The translations under genes and the position numbers were made by a program. The notes under the pieces were generated by a model that saw nothing but the letters and a program-made list of their open reading frames with translations, searched no databases and was not told the DNA's origin. Positions 45,085 to 54,574 of a stretch of DNA of 64,000 bases are shown here, in pieces; positions within the stretch are counted from its first letter, which is position 1, and each line of letters starts with the position of its first letter. The DNA lies in NCBI RefSeq assembly GCF_001685355.1, contig NZ_CP016438.1, positions 10,044,001 through 10,108,000 of the forward strand. Direction: 5' to 3'. This stretch comes from Streptomyces lincolnensis (GTDB lineage Bacteria; Actinomycetota; Actinomycetes; Streptomycetales; Streptomycetaceae).

Positions 45085-45866
45085 GACGCAGCCGACGGAC
45101 ATCGACCGTGCGGTGACCGCGGCGCGAGCCTCGTTCGAGGCGGGGGAGTGGCGTCTGACACCGCCGGCGGAGCGGATCGCGGTCCTGCGGCGGTTCAACG
45201 CGCTCCGCGAGGAGAACGCGGAGAAGGCCGCACACCTGATCTCGCTGGAGAACGGCTCGGCCCGCTGGTTCACCCGCGCCGGACAGCCGGGCCTGACCCG
45301 GCAGGCCAACGCCTGTCTGAAGGTGGCGGAGGAGTTCCGCTGGGAGGAGACCCTGGTGCCCTCCGGCCCGGCGTCCCCGGTGCGCAGTGTGGTGCGCCGT
45401 GAGGCGGCCGGCGTCGTGGCCGCGGTGATCCCGTGGAACTCGCCGCTCTCCCCGGCCACCGCGAAGATCATTCCCGCCCTGCTCGCGGGCAACTCCGTGG
45501 TCCTGAAGGTGTCCCCGGAGAACTCGCTCAGCATGGGCTCCCTGGCCGAGCTGCTGGAGCGGGTGGGCCTGCCCGAGGGTGTGATCAGCGTGCTGCCCGC
45601 GGACCGCGAGACCAGTGAGTACCTGGTCTCAAGCGGGGCAGCCTGGAGTTGGGCGGCAAGCCCACCGTCTTCGCCGACGTGGACAACTCCATGCGCACGA
45701 GGCCCACGCCCTGACCGTCGCCCGCCGCGTCCGCACCGGCACCGTCAACGGCGCCTCCATCGCCTTCGACGGCTCGTTCGGCGGCTTCAAGGCCAGGGGC
45801 ATCGGCCGCGAGTACGGCACGGTGGGCCTCGGGACCTGCACCGAGTACAGGACCATCACCGTGTGA
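45085..45866 (+). pseudogene. Aldehyde dehydrogenase relic
   Basis: Three disjoint pieces of one NAD-dependent aldehyde dehydrogenase are visible. The first, ~45085-45640, carries the N-terminal region without its first ~40 residues, including VIPWNSPLSPATAKIIPALLAGN and the VVLKVSPENS cofactor segment. A second piece in another frame reads SLELGGKPTVFADVDN (~45644-45691) and soon meets a stop. A third frame holds the C-terminal end, RTGTVNGASIAFDGSFGG to TGA at 45864. The segment with the catalytic Cys is missing and there are at least two frame changes, so no active enzyme can be made. It borders the cluster and may mark a past rearrangement. Confidence 0.85.
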
Positions 45867-45919
45867 CCCTGAGTGAGTTCCGGCGCCCGACTACGCCCGC
45901 GCGTCCGCTCCGAGGCCGG

Positions 45920-46474
45920 TCAGGACCGTACGTAACGCGCGAACATGATTCCCGAGGCGAGGGAACGGTGCTCGACCAGGTGCAGCCGCAGCTTCTCCCC
46001 CACGGGCAGGTACGGCTTGCCGCCCCCGATAATCACGGGGAGCGTGTACACCCAGAACTCGTCGATCAGATCCAGCAGGGAGACGGCCAGCTCGGGGCCG
46101 CCGAGTTGGAGGGTGCCGTCGATCTCCTCCTTGAGCCGCGTCACCGCGGACACGGCGTCCTTGCGACGCACGATCGTGACCCCGTCGGGGACGGTCTGGA
46201 CGGTGTCGGAGAAGACGTACCGCGGTGTCTCCTTGTAGAGCTGGGCGAACTCCCGCTCAAGGGCCGGGGCACCTTCCTTGCCGAGGTCCTGTGTCCAGGG
46301 CTTCTCCATCGCCTCGTACAGCCGCCTCCCGAACAGGAACGCCGAGATCCGGCGCACGTGATCGTTCGCCGCCTGGCGAAAGTCCTCGGCCGGGTCCATG
46401 AAGTCCATGCCACCCTTGGAATCCTCGATGTAGCCGTCCATCGAGGCGTTCATCCAGTAAATGACCTTGCCCAT
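45920..46474 (-). CDS. Dihydrofolate reductase-fold (RibD C-terminal family) protein
   Basis: A 184-residue single-domain protein of the RibD/DHFR fold. It begins MGKVIYWMNASMDGYIED, the usual N-terminal strand and SxDGY motif, has FGRRLYEAM in the middle, and a C-terminal GGPELAVSLLDLIDE with PVIIGGGKP. The family binds NADPH, but the substrates of these stand-alone actinobacterial copies are mostly unknown. The ATG at 46474 follows AGGAGAAG. It is monocistronic, opposite the toxin-antitoxin pair. A relative with the same fold lies at 54574-55239. Confidence 0.85.
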   Translation of the reverse strand: MGKVIYWMNASMDGYIEDSKGGMDFMDPAEDFRQAANDHVRRISAFLFGRRLYEAMEKPWTQDLGKEGAPALEREFAQLYKETPRYVFSDTVQTVPDGVTIVRRKDAVSAVTRLKEEIDGTLQLGGPELAVSLLDLIDEFWVYTLPVIIGGGKPYLPVGEKLRLHLVEHRSLASGIMFARYVRS

Positions 46475-46625
46475 GCGGCTTCTCCTAGGTCGTAGAGGTC
46501 GTAGAGGTCCGTCCGGAGTGGAGACCCGGCGGAGCGCCGGAACTCATCGCGGGCAGGGCGACCGATCTCTGCTTTTCCGGATGATGGACCACGGCCGTAG
46601 TGATGCCGGGAAAGCAGGCTAGTGC

Positions 46626-46641
46626 GGTAACACCTGTTACC
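46626..46641. promoter_or_regulatory. Palindromic operator upstream of the antitoxin gene
   Basis: GGTAACACCTGTTACC has 7-bp perfect arms around CC and ends eight bases before the antitoxin ATG. Antitoxins with N-terminal DNA-binding domains usually repress their own operon from such sites, so this is a likely autoregulatory operator. The role is inferred. Confidence 0.6.
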
Positions 46642-46649
46642 ATGCAGCC

Positions 46650-46898
46650 ATGGCAAAGACCCAACTCGGCGCCCGCGTCGACGACGAAGTGGCCGAACTG
46701 GCCAAGGCCCGGGCCAAGGACCGCGGTCTCAGCGTCGGGGACTACATCGCCCACCTGGTCAGGGAGGACGTGGACGGCCTGCGCGCCCGAGGTCTGGACG
46801 CCGCGCGCCGCTTCCTCGACGAGCACCAGGCGCTCTTCGACGAGGCCGAGGACGAGGAAGCGGGCCGGGGCACCACCTCAGGAGCTCACGCCGCGTAA
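46650..46898 (+). CDS. Antitoxin, ribbon-helix-helix-like
   Basis: This small protein of 82 residues begins MAKTQLGARVDDEVAELAKARA, followed by a second helix GLSVGDYIAHLV, the pattern of a ribbon-helix-helix DNA-binding domain. Its acidic C-terminal tail (DEAEDEEAG) is typical of an antitoxin's flexible toxin-neutralising arm. The stop and the next gene's start overlap as TAATG, so the two are translationally coupled. A palindrome just upstream suggests autoregulation. The antitoxin role rests on this arrangement and on the pairing with a Doc-like protein. Confidence 0.75.
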   Translation: MAKTQLGARVDDEVAELAKARAKDRGLSVGDYIAHLVREDVDGLRARGLDAARRFLDEHQALFDEAEDEEAGRGTTSGAHAA

Positions 46899-47275
46899 TG
46901 GACCTGCACATCGATGTCCCCTGGATCTTGCAGGTGGCCGAGATCGCCGGCGCCCGCGACCCCGCCCCCGACGATTACGGCATCCCGGTAGCCGCGGTCG
47001 CCGCCCACACGGCGGAAATTCTCGACCAGCCGGTCTATGACGGCCCCTACGCCCGAGCCGCCGCCCTCATCCACATTCTCGGCCGCTGTCGCTGGCTGGA
47101 ACGCTCCAACATGGCCGTGGCCGCGGCGACCGGCGTCATGTACCTGGAGGCCTCCGGCATCCCGCTCAAGCCCACCCGCGAGGACGCGATCGCCCTGCGC
47201 GACCTGCTCCGCGACCCCGCCTGCACGACCTCGAACCTCGCGGCCCTGCTGCGCTCGTGGCCAACAGCCACCTAG
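46898..47275 (+). CDS. Doc/Fic-type toxin component (degenerate Fic motif)
   Basis: A 125-residue protein that starts MDLHIDVPWILQVAE and carries DQPVYDGPYARAAALIHIL and WLERSNMAVAAATGVMYLEASG. This matches Streptomyces proteins annotated as the toxin of Fic/Doc-family toxin-antitoxin systems. The canonical Fic motif HPFxxGNKR is not present; the equivalent place reads RWLERSNMAV, so the kinase or AMP-transfer activity of true Doc/Fic proteins cannot be assumed. It overlaps the antitoxin gene by one base. Confidence in the pairing is higher than in the mechanism. Confidence 0.62.
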   Translation: MDLHIDVPWILQVAEIAGARDPAPDDYGIPVAAVAAHTAEILDQPVYDGPYARAAALIHILGRCRWLERSNMAVAAATGVMYLEASGIPLKPTREDAIALRDLLRDPACTTSNLAALLRSWPTAT

Positions 47276-47408
47276 GACGCGCCTCCTTCACCAGGCCCGC
47301 GCCCGCACCGATACCTGCCCCTCAGTCAAAGACCCGTACAACCACGGGACTTGAAGCCGCCTGGTTTCAGCCCGCGAACGTTTCTGCCCGCGGATTCTGC
47401 AAGAAGTA

Positions 47409-48995
<1,587 letters not shown>

Positions 48996-49059
48996 CCCGC
49001 CTGATCATCCGACCACCGGAGATGAACGTGCGCGGCGCCGACCGCGACTGCGGGTCGGA

Positions 49060-49200
49060 TCCAGAAGGCGGCCAACCCCAGCTGGCGGCGCTGCTTCCGG
49101 TCCTTCACCTCCACCAGCCTCACCGGGCCCTGGACGCCGACCTCCGGCGTCTACGACAACCCGTTCGCGGGCCGTAACAACGTCACCTACCCCGCTGACA
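49060..49200 (+). pseudogene. Relic of a second GH62 catalytic domain
   Basis: One plus-strand frame reads WRRCFRSFTSTSLTGPWTP followed by YDNPFAGRNNVTYP. This resembles the C-terminal part of a GH62 domain; the intact enzyme upstream has [14 protein letters not shown] and [10 protein letters not shown] at the same place. It is not an exact copy, so it comes from a different GH62 gene, of which only ~45 codons remain. It has no start. Confidence 0.7.
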
Positions 49201-49221
49201 CCGGTATCCGGTTCAAGCCCA

Positions 49222-49260
49222 CCGTGACGCCCCTTGCCCGCTGGGCAAGGGGCGTCACGG
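49222..49260. terminator. Perfect 18-bp hairpin, probable terminator
   Basis: Arms at 49222-49239 and 49243-49260 pair perfectly around a 3-base loop (GCT). No T-run follows. It sits downstream of the GH62 gene and its relic and also faces the 3' end of the convergent gene at 49395, so it may end transcription from either side. Confidence 0.75.
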
Positions 49261-49394
49261 TCGCGATCCGGTAGAGCCGGCTTCGCACCGACTCACCCCG
49301 GTACGGTTCGAGATCCACTGCCTCATCCTGCCGCACACCGCTCTCGGACCCGGACCCGCTGATAGGAACGCGCAAGCTTCGAGCAGGGGTGGCT

Positions 49395-50321
49395 TCAGTC
49401 GCAACGCCCGCTGCACGGTGCCAGCCACAGAGGACCGCAGCCGTAATCGGTCCAGGTGCAACCCCCGTAGCACACCGTGTCGCAGCTTCCGGTCCCCGTC
49501 CCGCACCGGGAATTGCAGTCAACGGCCTGGATGTTCTGATCGCTCCGGGGCGCAGCGCCTTGCGTGTCAGCAGGGCCCAGCGCCCTGAGAACGGCCCGCG
49601 CCTCGCTCTCGCCGAACGCCGCCACGGCCGCCTCCTCCAGCCCGTCGACGGTTGCTCCCTGTCGGCGCCCCGCGATGATCTGCGGTGCCAGCCGCGTCGC
49701 GTCGTCCAGGACGGCGGACTGCTCGGCCGACAGGCGATGTGTCTTCCGGTAGTTCGCGAAGTGCGCCACCCACAGATCACTCCGAGCCGAAGCGGACAGC
49801 GCGCCGTACATGGCGCGCCGATAGTCCGCGGGGTAGGAGACGAACTCGGCATAGCCGGACGGCAGCCGGTCCCGGTTGGCCTTCACCCATCGCGACGCCT
49901 TGCTGCTCCTGGCGCGGGTCACAGCCTGCGCGGGCGAGGTTGCCAGTCCGCCGGTGACCAGAAACGTTCCCAGGGCCAGCCCCGGCACGGCCTTGAGGAT
50001 TCCTCGCCGACTCGGGGACCGCAGCGCATCGAGGTCGCGAAGCGCACGCACCACCCGCAGCGAGTCGGACGGCCCCAACAGCCGCGCCAGACGGAGGGAC
50101 AGCGCGGTACCGGTCCAGGCCCGCACCTGGTCGCCCTTGACGGCCAGCAGAGTCGGGGCCCACTCGGCCCCTTCGCCCAGGGCACGCGCGCGCAAGGCGC
50201 GAATACGAGGTTCCGTGAGGCCCGCGGTGGTCAACGTGCCGTCGCCGGAAACGCGAACCCGGTCCACCACTTCTTCACAGAATCGGCAGTCGGCGTCAAA
50301 TGCCAGTATCCACTCGGTCAC
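49395..50321 (-). CDS. Fulvocin-C-related cysteine-rich protein fused to a CxxC thioredoxin-like domain
   Basis: This 308-residue protein has an unusual build. The N-terminus has FDADCRFC (Cys12, Cys15), the signature of small DUF393-type thiol-disulphide domains. At ~103-133 comes SRRGILK followed by a hydrophobic stretch and an AQA site, which looks like an internal twin-arginine signal. The C-terminal ~42 residues hold eight cysteines (VDCNSRCG ... CSGRCD). Fulvocin C, a Myxococcus bacteriocin, is also a ~45-residue peptide with eight cysteines, and related proteins carry that name in databases. The GTG at 50321 follows GGGGAGAAG; an upstream ATG at 50372 is possible. The function is not established; an exported disulphide-rich peptide with its own redox domain is a guess. 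Confidence 0.65.
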   Translation of the reverse strand: MTEWILAFDADCRFCEEVVDRVRVSGDGTLTTAGLTEPRIRALRARALGEGAEWAPTLLAVKGDQVRAWTGTALSLRLARLLGPSDSLRVVRALRDLDALRSPSRRGILKAVPGLALGTFLVTGGLATSPAQAVTRARSSKASRWVKANRDRLPSGYAEFVSYPADYRRAMYGALSASARSDLWVAHFANYRKTHRLSAEQSAVLDDATRLAPQIIAGRRQGATVDGLEEAAVAAFGESEARAVLRALGPADTQGAAPRSDQNIQAVDCNSRCGTGTGSCDTVCYGGCTWTDYGCGPLWLAPCSGRCD

Positions 50322-50502
50322 AAGCTTCTCCCCACGGTCATGTGAAAACCCGCCGCAACGAAGAGAAATCATTTGACGTGGCGTCTGCAGGCGTCAATCA
50401 TTTCGACGAGGATCGAAATGTCTTGCGCGACAAATCCAGATCTGACCGTCACTCATGCCACCGATAAGATCAAAGCGATAGCGCGACGTGCAGGTCCGGT
50501 CG

Positions 50503-50964
50503 TTACTCCAGCCACCTACCGTCCCGCATGATGACCCTCCCGCGAAGTTCTGGCTCGCCGCGCCAAGCGCGCACAGTCCGCGGGACCACGCGTACATACA
50601 GAAAGGAACCCTCTTCCACGCGTGGATCCCACCCGAACTTGTCGGCGAACGCCTCCGCCGCACCTCCGGGCACCTCCTGGTCCAGGAACCACTCCGCCTC
50701 ACCCTGGAGGAGCACCACGTCGAAGGTGTCAGGCAGCGACAGACGCACGCGCGGCTCTCTGCGGACGTTTCGCGCCGTCACGGAAGTGGCGCCGGTGCAC
50801 ATCCACACCGCTCGCCCATCCCACAAGAACCACAGCGGCACCTGATGCGGCCCGTGATCCGGGTGAGCCGTCGACACCCATACATCCCGCTCGCTGACGA
50901 GCCGCTCCAGAGCGTCGCGCATACGCTCCGCCGTCTGGCGACGAACGATTCCCGTGCTCTCCAT
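50503..50964 (-). CDS. Pyridoxamine 5'-phosphate oxidase-fold (PPOX/F420) family protein
   Basis: A 153-residue split-barrel flavin-type protein. It shows DVWVSTAHPDHGPHQVPLWF, WDGRAVWMCTGATSVTARN and VVLLQGEAEWF, typical of the PNPOx-like family that binds FMN or F420. The substrate is unknown. No ribosome site is clear ahead of the ATG at 50964; a TAGGGT box eight bases upstream suggests the mRNA may be leaderless. It is on its own, with small gaps on both sides. Confidence 0.82.
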   Translation of the reverse strand: MESTGIVRRQTAERMRDALERLVSERDVWVSTAHPDHGPHQVPLWFLWDGRAVWMCTGATSVTARNVRREPRVRLSLPDTFDVVLLQGEAEWFLDQEVPGGAAEAFADKFGWDPRVEEGSFLYVRVVPRTVRAWRGEPELRGRVIMRDGRWLE

Positions 50965-51299
50965 GAGGACCGACCCTAGCCAAGCAACCGCGTGGCACGC
51001 CTGAGGCGCAGGACCTACGCCCAGCGACCGATGGCCGTCCAGGGAGGGGACAAGCGTGACTGAGCACTACGGCCGGCCGCGAGTGCGGTGGCATCTCCTC
51101 AACGATATTCGGAAACGACATCATCCGGCGTGACCGGATTCCTGCGGCGCCGCATATATCGCGAGAACTCCACCGCACCGGTCACCGCGAACGCGAGCCC
51201 GACGCCGACCGCGACAGCAAGGAGTGAATTCTCCTGGAAGAAGACACCGCCGAGGGTGAGGATGCGCGCCAGGGTGCAGGCTCCTCAGGTCCTGGGGAC

Positions 51300-51670
51300 G
51301 CCCGCCCCTATTTTCGGCGGTGGTGACGCGGATCGCGGTCAGGTGGGCAGCGGCCTTGGCCAGGGTGATGTGCCGGTACCACATCGGAAAGTGACGGACC
51401 TGGAGGTGATCCAGGCCCGCCTCGTTCGTGACGGCCTGGAAGCACTCTTCGATCACCCGGCGGGCCCCGGCGGCTCGGACGATCTCGGCGAGAGCGGTGG
51501 CGACCAAGGCAGGGGCGAGATAGGAGGCCCGTTGTCCGTCGTCAGCAACTGGCGGATCAGCAGTGCATCATGGAAGCCGTCGCCGCGTCCGGCAGTGGAA
51601 CCACCGCCCAGGCGTACTCTCGCAGACCGTGAACGCCGTCGCCGACCGAGGCGATCTCCCGTCCGCACCC
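51300..51670 (-). pseudogene. IS701-family transposase relic
   Basis: Fragments in two frames match the C-terminal part of IS701-type DDE transposases: LREYAWAVVPLPDAA, then LLIRQLL, then after a frame change VATALAEIVRAAGARRVIEECFQ and NEAGLDHLQVRHFPMWYRHITLA. IIEECFQ and NEAGLDHYQVR are hallmarks of this family. There is no intact reading frame, no start and no clear inverted repeats, so the element is dead. The DNA from 51670 to 51970 may hold further decayed parts, but I cannot assign them. Confidence 0.75.
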
Positions 51671-51974
51671 GGGAAGCACCACTGCGATGGCCCGGGCGCA
51701 TTGCCCGCGCGCCGGTGCTGGTAGGCGACGACCAGCAGAGCCCCGACACGATGCGGCACGCGGAGAGCCAGGCCCACAGGGCCGGATTGCCGCCGTATTT
51801 CGCGCCGAGCTGCTCCAGCACGACGCCGCGGACCTCGTCCCGCACGGCGTCAGCATCCCGCATCCCGCCCCGGGACACCTCCACACGGACACGATTCTCC
51901 AAGCCGCTCCCTCTACGCGGCCATCACCGACCGACTGAACGGCGACCAAGCCCGGCCGCGCGTTCCGGGCGAGT

Positions 51975-52376
51975 TCAGCCGGGCAGCCGCGTGTCCACGA
52001 CGAAGCTGATCTCAACGACCTGGCCGGGCAAGGTCAGTTCAGTGACGCCCAGGACCGTGCTGGCCGGGCGGTGGTCGCCGAAGTACGCCAGGTTGCCCTC
52101 CGCCGTCGCCGCGGCGTTCTGCCGCAGGTTCACCACGTACAGGGTCTGCGAGACGACCTGGTTCCGCGTGACGCCGTAGTGGTCCAGGACCTTGTCCGTA
52201 TTGGCGTAGGTCTGCTTGAGCTGGGCGGCGAAGTCGCCCGCGCAGAGGAACTCGCCCGCCTCGTCGAACGCGAGCTGTCCGGAGATGTGGATCAGCTCGC
52301 CGGACTTGATCGCCTGTGAGTAGCCGAAGTCGCTCTCGGCCGGCACGTTGTGGTTGAAGACATCAATGGTGGCCAT
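51975..52376 (-). CDS. RidA-family (YjgF/UK114) protein
   Basis: A 133-residue single-domain protein of the RidA superfamily. It has YSQAIKSGELIHISGQLAFDEAGEF near the N-terminus, the QLKQTYANTDKVLDHYG helix, and a C-terminal VVEISFVVDTRLPG. RidA proper hydrolyses reactive enamine/imine intermediates, but the C-terminal Arg-containing motif of true RidA (RxxVEV/I) is not obvious here; the end reads LTLPGQVVEISFV. It may therefore belong to another subfamily. It is divergent from the HxlR regulator across 102 bp, and that regulator probably controls it. Confidence 0.82.
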   Translation of the reverse strand: MATIDVFNHNVPAESDFGYSQAIKSGELIHISGQLAFDEAGEFLCAGDFAAQLKQTYANTDKVLDHYGVTRNQVVSQTLYVVNLRQNAAATAEGNLAYFGDHRPASTVLGVTELTLPGQVVEISFVVDTRLPG

Positions 52377-52478
52377 GGTTGCCCGCCCTTCTGATTCGCT
52401 CTCTTGTGGTTACTCGGAAACTGTAGGAGAGTGAACGCTGACCTGGAAGAACGCACTTTTCAGTGACTGAGGAACCTG

Positions 52479-52862
52479 ATGGTGACCAAGCAGCAGCTCA
52501 ATGGCCTGCCCGAGGACGCTGACCTGAGGCGCGCGGACTCCCTGGCGCGGGAGATCTTCTCGGACGTCGCGAACAAGTGGGCGCTCCTGATCATCGAGGC
52601 GCTCGGCGAGCGCACCCTGCGCTTCAGCGAGTTGCGGAACGAGGTCGAGGGCGTCAGCCACAAGATGCTCACCCAGAACCTGCGCATGCTGGAGCGCAAC
52701 GGCCTGGTCGACCGGAAGGTCTACCCCACCGTGCCGCCGCGGGTCGAGTACACCCTCACCGAGCCGGGCCAGGGCCTGCGTGCCACGGTCGATGCCATCT
52801 GCGGCTGGACCCACCAGTACCTCGGTCACATCGAAGACGCGCGCGGCCGTTTCGACGCCTGA
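52479..52862 (+). CDS. HxlR-family transcriptional regulator
   Basis: A 127-residue winged-helix regulator of the HxlR type. It has VANKWALLIIEALGERTLRF, SELRNEVEGVSHKMLTQNLR and VEYTLTEPGQGL, covering the full DNA-binding domain. Proteins of this family often sense electrophilic or aldehyde stress. The ATG at 52479 follows CTGAGGAA. It is transcribed away from the RidA-like gene, which is its likeliest target. Confidence 0.88.
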   Translation: MVTKQQLNGLPEDADLRRADSLAREIFSDVANKWALLIIEALGERTLRFSELRNEVEGVSHKMLTQNLRMLERNGLVDRKVYPTVPPRVEYTLTEPGQGLRATVDAICGWTHQYLGHIEDARGRFDA

Positions 52863-53196
52863 CAGGACCGCAGCACCACGCTCTGCGTGCTCGTGCTGGA
52901 CGGCGCCCTCACCAAGGCGCCCGGCAGCGGTGCGGCGACCGGACGGCCGCCCGTAGGCGAGGCGACCAGGGCATGAACGCTCCGGGATGACCGCGATGGC
53001 ATGCCGCTCGGTCGTGCGCCGACCGGAGCGGACCGTCACGACTCCCCGCTCCCGCCCCCCACACTCGACCTACTGACCGGCCTTGGTCCGCTGTCGGCTA
53101 CATCAACGCCCACCTGAATGCCGGACACAGCTCCGCCTCGCCCGCCGCTACGAGCGCCGCACCACCTCCATCAACGCCTACCTCGACCTCGCCAAA
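52863..53196 (+). pseudogene. IS5-like transposase relic
   Basis: Two plus-strand pieces resemble ends of an IS5-family transposase. At 52863-52975 one frame reads VLVLDGALTKAPGSGAATG, like the first catalytic Asp region (LDGxLxKAPxGG), and meets a TGA. At ~53128-53196 another frame reads QLRLARRYERRTTSINAYLDLA, like the C-terminal RRYERRA end. The ~150 bp in between show no clear homology. Each match is short, so the call is moderate. Confidence 0.5.
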
Positions 53197-53592
53197 TCAC
53201 CCCAACCTGCGAGCCAGCAGATACGCGCGCTCGGTATCCGCTTCGCCGAGATACGGCCCCCGCATCAGCGTGGCCTCTACGGCAAATCCGGCAGCCGTCA
53301 GGCCCGCGGCCACCTCTTCGGGGCGCAGAGCGAAGAAGTCGAGCGAGACCGGATGGTCGAGCCAGGAGTCGAGGTGCCGAACCTCCTGGCCCGCGTGGAA
53401 GGCGGCGAGGACAAGTCCTCCTGGCCGCAACACCCGGGCGAACTCTTCGTAGGCCGACGGTCGCTCCTCGACCTGAAGGTGGATCAGAGAGTAGAACGCC
53501 ACCGCACCGGCCAGCTCTCCGTCGCCCAGTGGAAGGTCCAGCATCGACCCCACCCGCGCATGCAGGCCGGGTCTGCGCGCCCGGGCTCCCAT
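53197..53592 (-). pseudogene. 5'-truncated SAM-dependent methyltransferase
   Basis: The frame ends with a clear C-terminal half of a class I methyltransferase: VGSMLDLPLGDGELAGAV, FYSLIHL, FARVLRPGGLVLAAFH and FFALRPEEV. The N-terminal part, with the SAM-binding glycine loop (motif I), is missing. The first possible ATG at 53592 comes immediately before ARARRPGL, which normally follows motif I. Without motif I the 131-residue product should be inactive, so I call it a truncated gene. The deleted end abuts the promoter of the ArsR operon, and the other end abuts an IS5-like relic. Confidence 0.75.
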
Positions 53593-53654
53593 TGGCCGTA
53601 CTCGTACGACGGAGCCGACGGAACACCCCGAGCCGGTCGTCGATCCCGCAGTCG

Positions 53655-53682
53655 TTGACGCATTCCGATATAGGCATATGAT
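53655..53682 (+). promoter_or_regulatory. Leaderless promoter of the ArsR operon
   Basis: TTGACG at 53655-53660 and TATGAT at 53677-53682, with a 16-bp spacer, form a near-consensus promoter. Only six bases separate the -10 box from the ATG at 53689, and no ribosome site exists, so transcription should start at the A of the start codon. Confidence 0.75.
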
Positions 53683-53688
53683 GACGTC

Positions 53689-54051
53689 ATGGCACGAGCG
53701 GCGACGACCTCGGACGCGTTCAACGCAATCGCCGAACCGCAGCGGCGGGAGATCCTGGTGCTGCTGCGGGACGGCGAGCGACCGGTGACCGAGCTGGCGC
53801 GGGACCTGGGGATGAGCCAGCCGCAGGCGTCCAAGCACCTGCGGGTGCTGCGCGAGGTCGGGTTGGTGCAGGTCCGTGGGGCCGGCAAGCAGCGGCTGTA
53901 CGGCCTGGACGCCCGCGGGCTGCGGCCGATCCACGAGTGGGTGGGCGGCTTCGAACGGTTCTGGAACGAGACCTTCGACCGGCTGGACGACTACGTGCGA
54001 GACCTGAAGCAGGCAAGGCAGGAGGAACCACCGGATGACGACGACCAGTAG
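53689..54051 (+). CDS. ArsR-family transcriptional regulator
   Basis: A 120-residue winged-helix repressor. It has DAFNAIAEPQRREILVLL, PVTELARDLGMSQPQASKHL and LREVGLVQVRGAGKQRLYGL, the full ArsR recognition helix and wing. No metal-binding CxC motif is visible, so it belongs to the non-metal group commonly paired with SRPBCC (AHSA1) proteins. Its last 17 bases overlap the next gene. The gene appears to be leaderless. Confidence 0.9.
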   Translation: MARAATTSDAFNAIAEPQRREILVLLRDGERPVTELARDLGMSQPQASKHLRVLREVGLVQVRGAGKQRLYGLDARGLRPIHEWVGGFERFWNETFDRLDDYVRDLKQARQEEPPDDDDQ

Positions 54052-54574
54052 CGACGGCGAACCCGGCGGCCACATGGTGGCGGACCGCGAGATCGTGATC
54101 TCCCGAGCCATCGGCGCACCACGAGAGCTGGTGTTCGAGGCGTTCACGCAGGTCCGGCATCTGTCGCGGTGGTGGGGGCCGGAAGGGTTCACGACCACGA
54201 CGCGGTCCTTCGAGTTCCGTGCGGGCGGGGTCTGGGACTTCGTGATGCACGGGCCGGACGGGACCGACTACCAGGAGTGGATCACCTGGTCCGAGATCGT
54301 CCCGCCGGAGCGGATCGCGATGGTGCACGGCGAGTCCCGTGACGACCCCAACGCCTTCGAGTCGGTCCTGACCTTCGAGCCGGCAGGCGAGGAGACCCGG
54401 ATCGTGATGCGCACGGTGTTCCCCACCAAGGAACTGCGTGACGAGGCGGTGGAGAAGTACCACGCGATCGAGGGCGGCGAGCAGACCCTGCGCAACCTGG
54501 CGGCCTACGTCACCGAACTCACCGGGAACGGGACCACCCCGAACGGGACCGTGCCGAAGGGGGCGGAGGGCTGA
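54035..54574 (+). CDS. SRPBCC (AHSA1/activator of Hsp90-like) protein
   Basis: A 179-residue helix-grip protein. It reads VISRAIGAPRELVFEAFTQ, HLSRWWGPEGFTTTT, RAGGVWDFVMHGPDG and a C-terminal helix after TVFPTKELRDEAVEKY. This ArsR plus AHSA1-type pair is widespread in actinomycetes; the ligand is unknown. It overlaps the ArsR gene at its start and the next gene at its stop (TGATG), so the three genes form a tightly coupled operon. Confidence 0.88.
   Translation: MTTTSSDGEPGGHMVADREIVISRAIGAPRELVFEAFTQVRHLSRWWGPEGFTTTTRSFEFRAGGVWDFVMHGPDGTDYQEWITWSEIVPPERIAMVHGESRDDPNAFESVLTFEPAGEETRIVMRTVFPTKELRDEAVEKYHAIEGGEQTLRNLAAYVTELTGNGTTPNGTVPKGAEG

Noticed and set aside
44753..45235. A 160-codon minus-strand frame upstream of the PKS operon
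   Set aside because: It overlaps both the PKS start and the coding strand of the aldehyde dehydrogenase relic, and has no family motifs.
46490..46515. Direct repeat GTCGTAGAG (two copies)
   Set aside because: It has only two copies, upstream of a monocistronic gene, with no array structure; it is too short to interpret.
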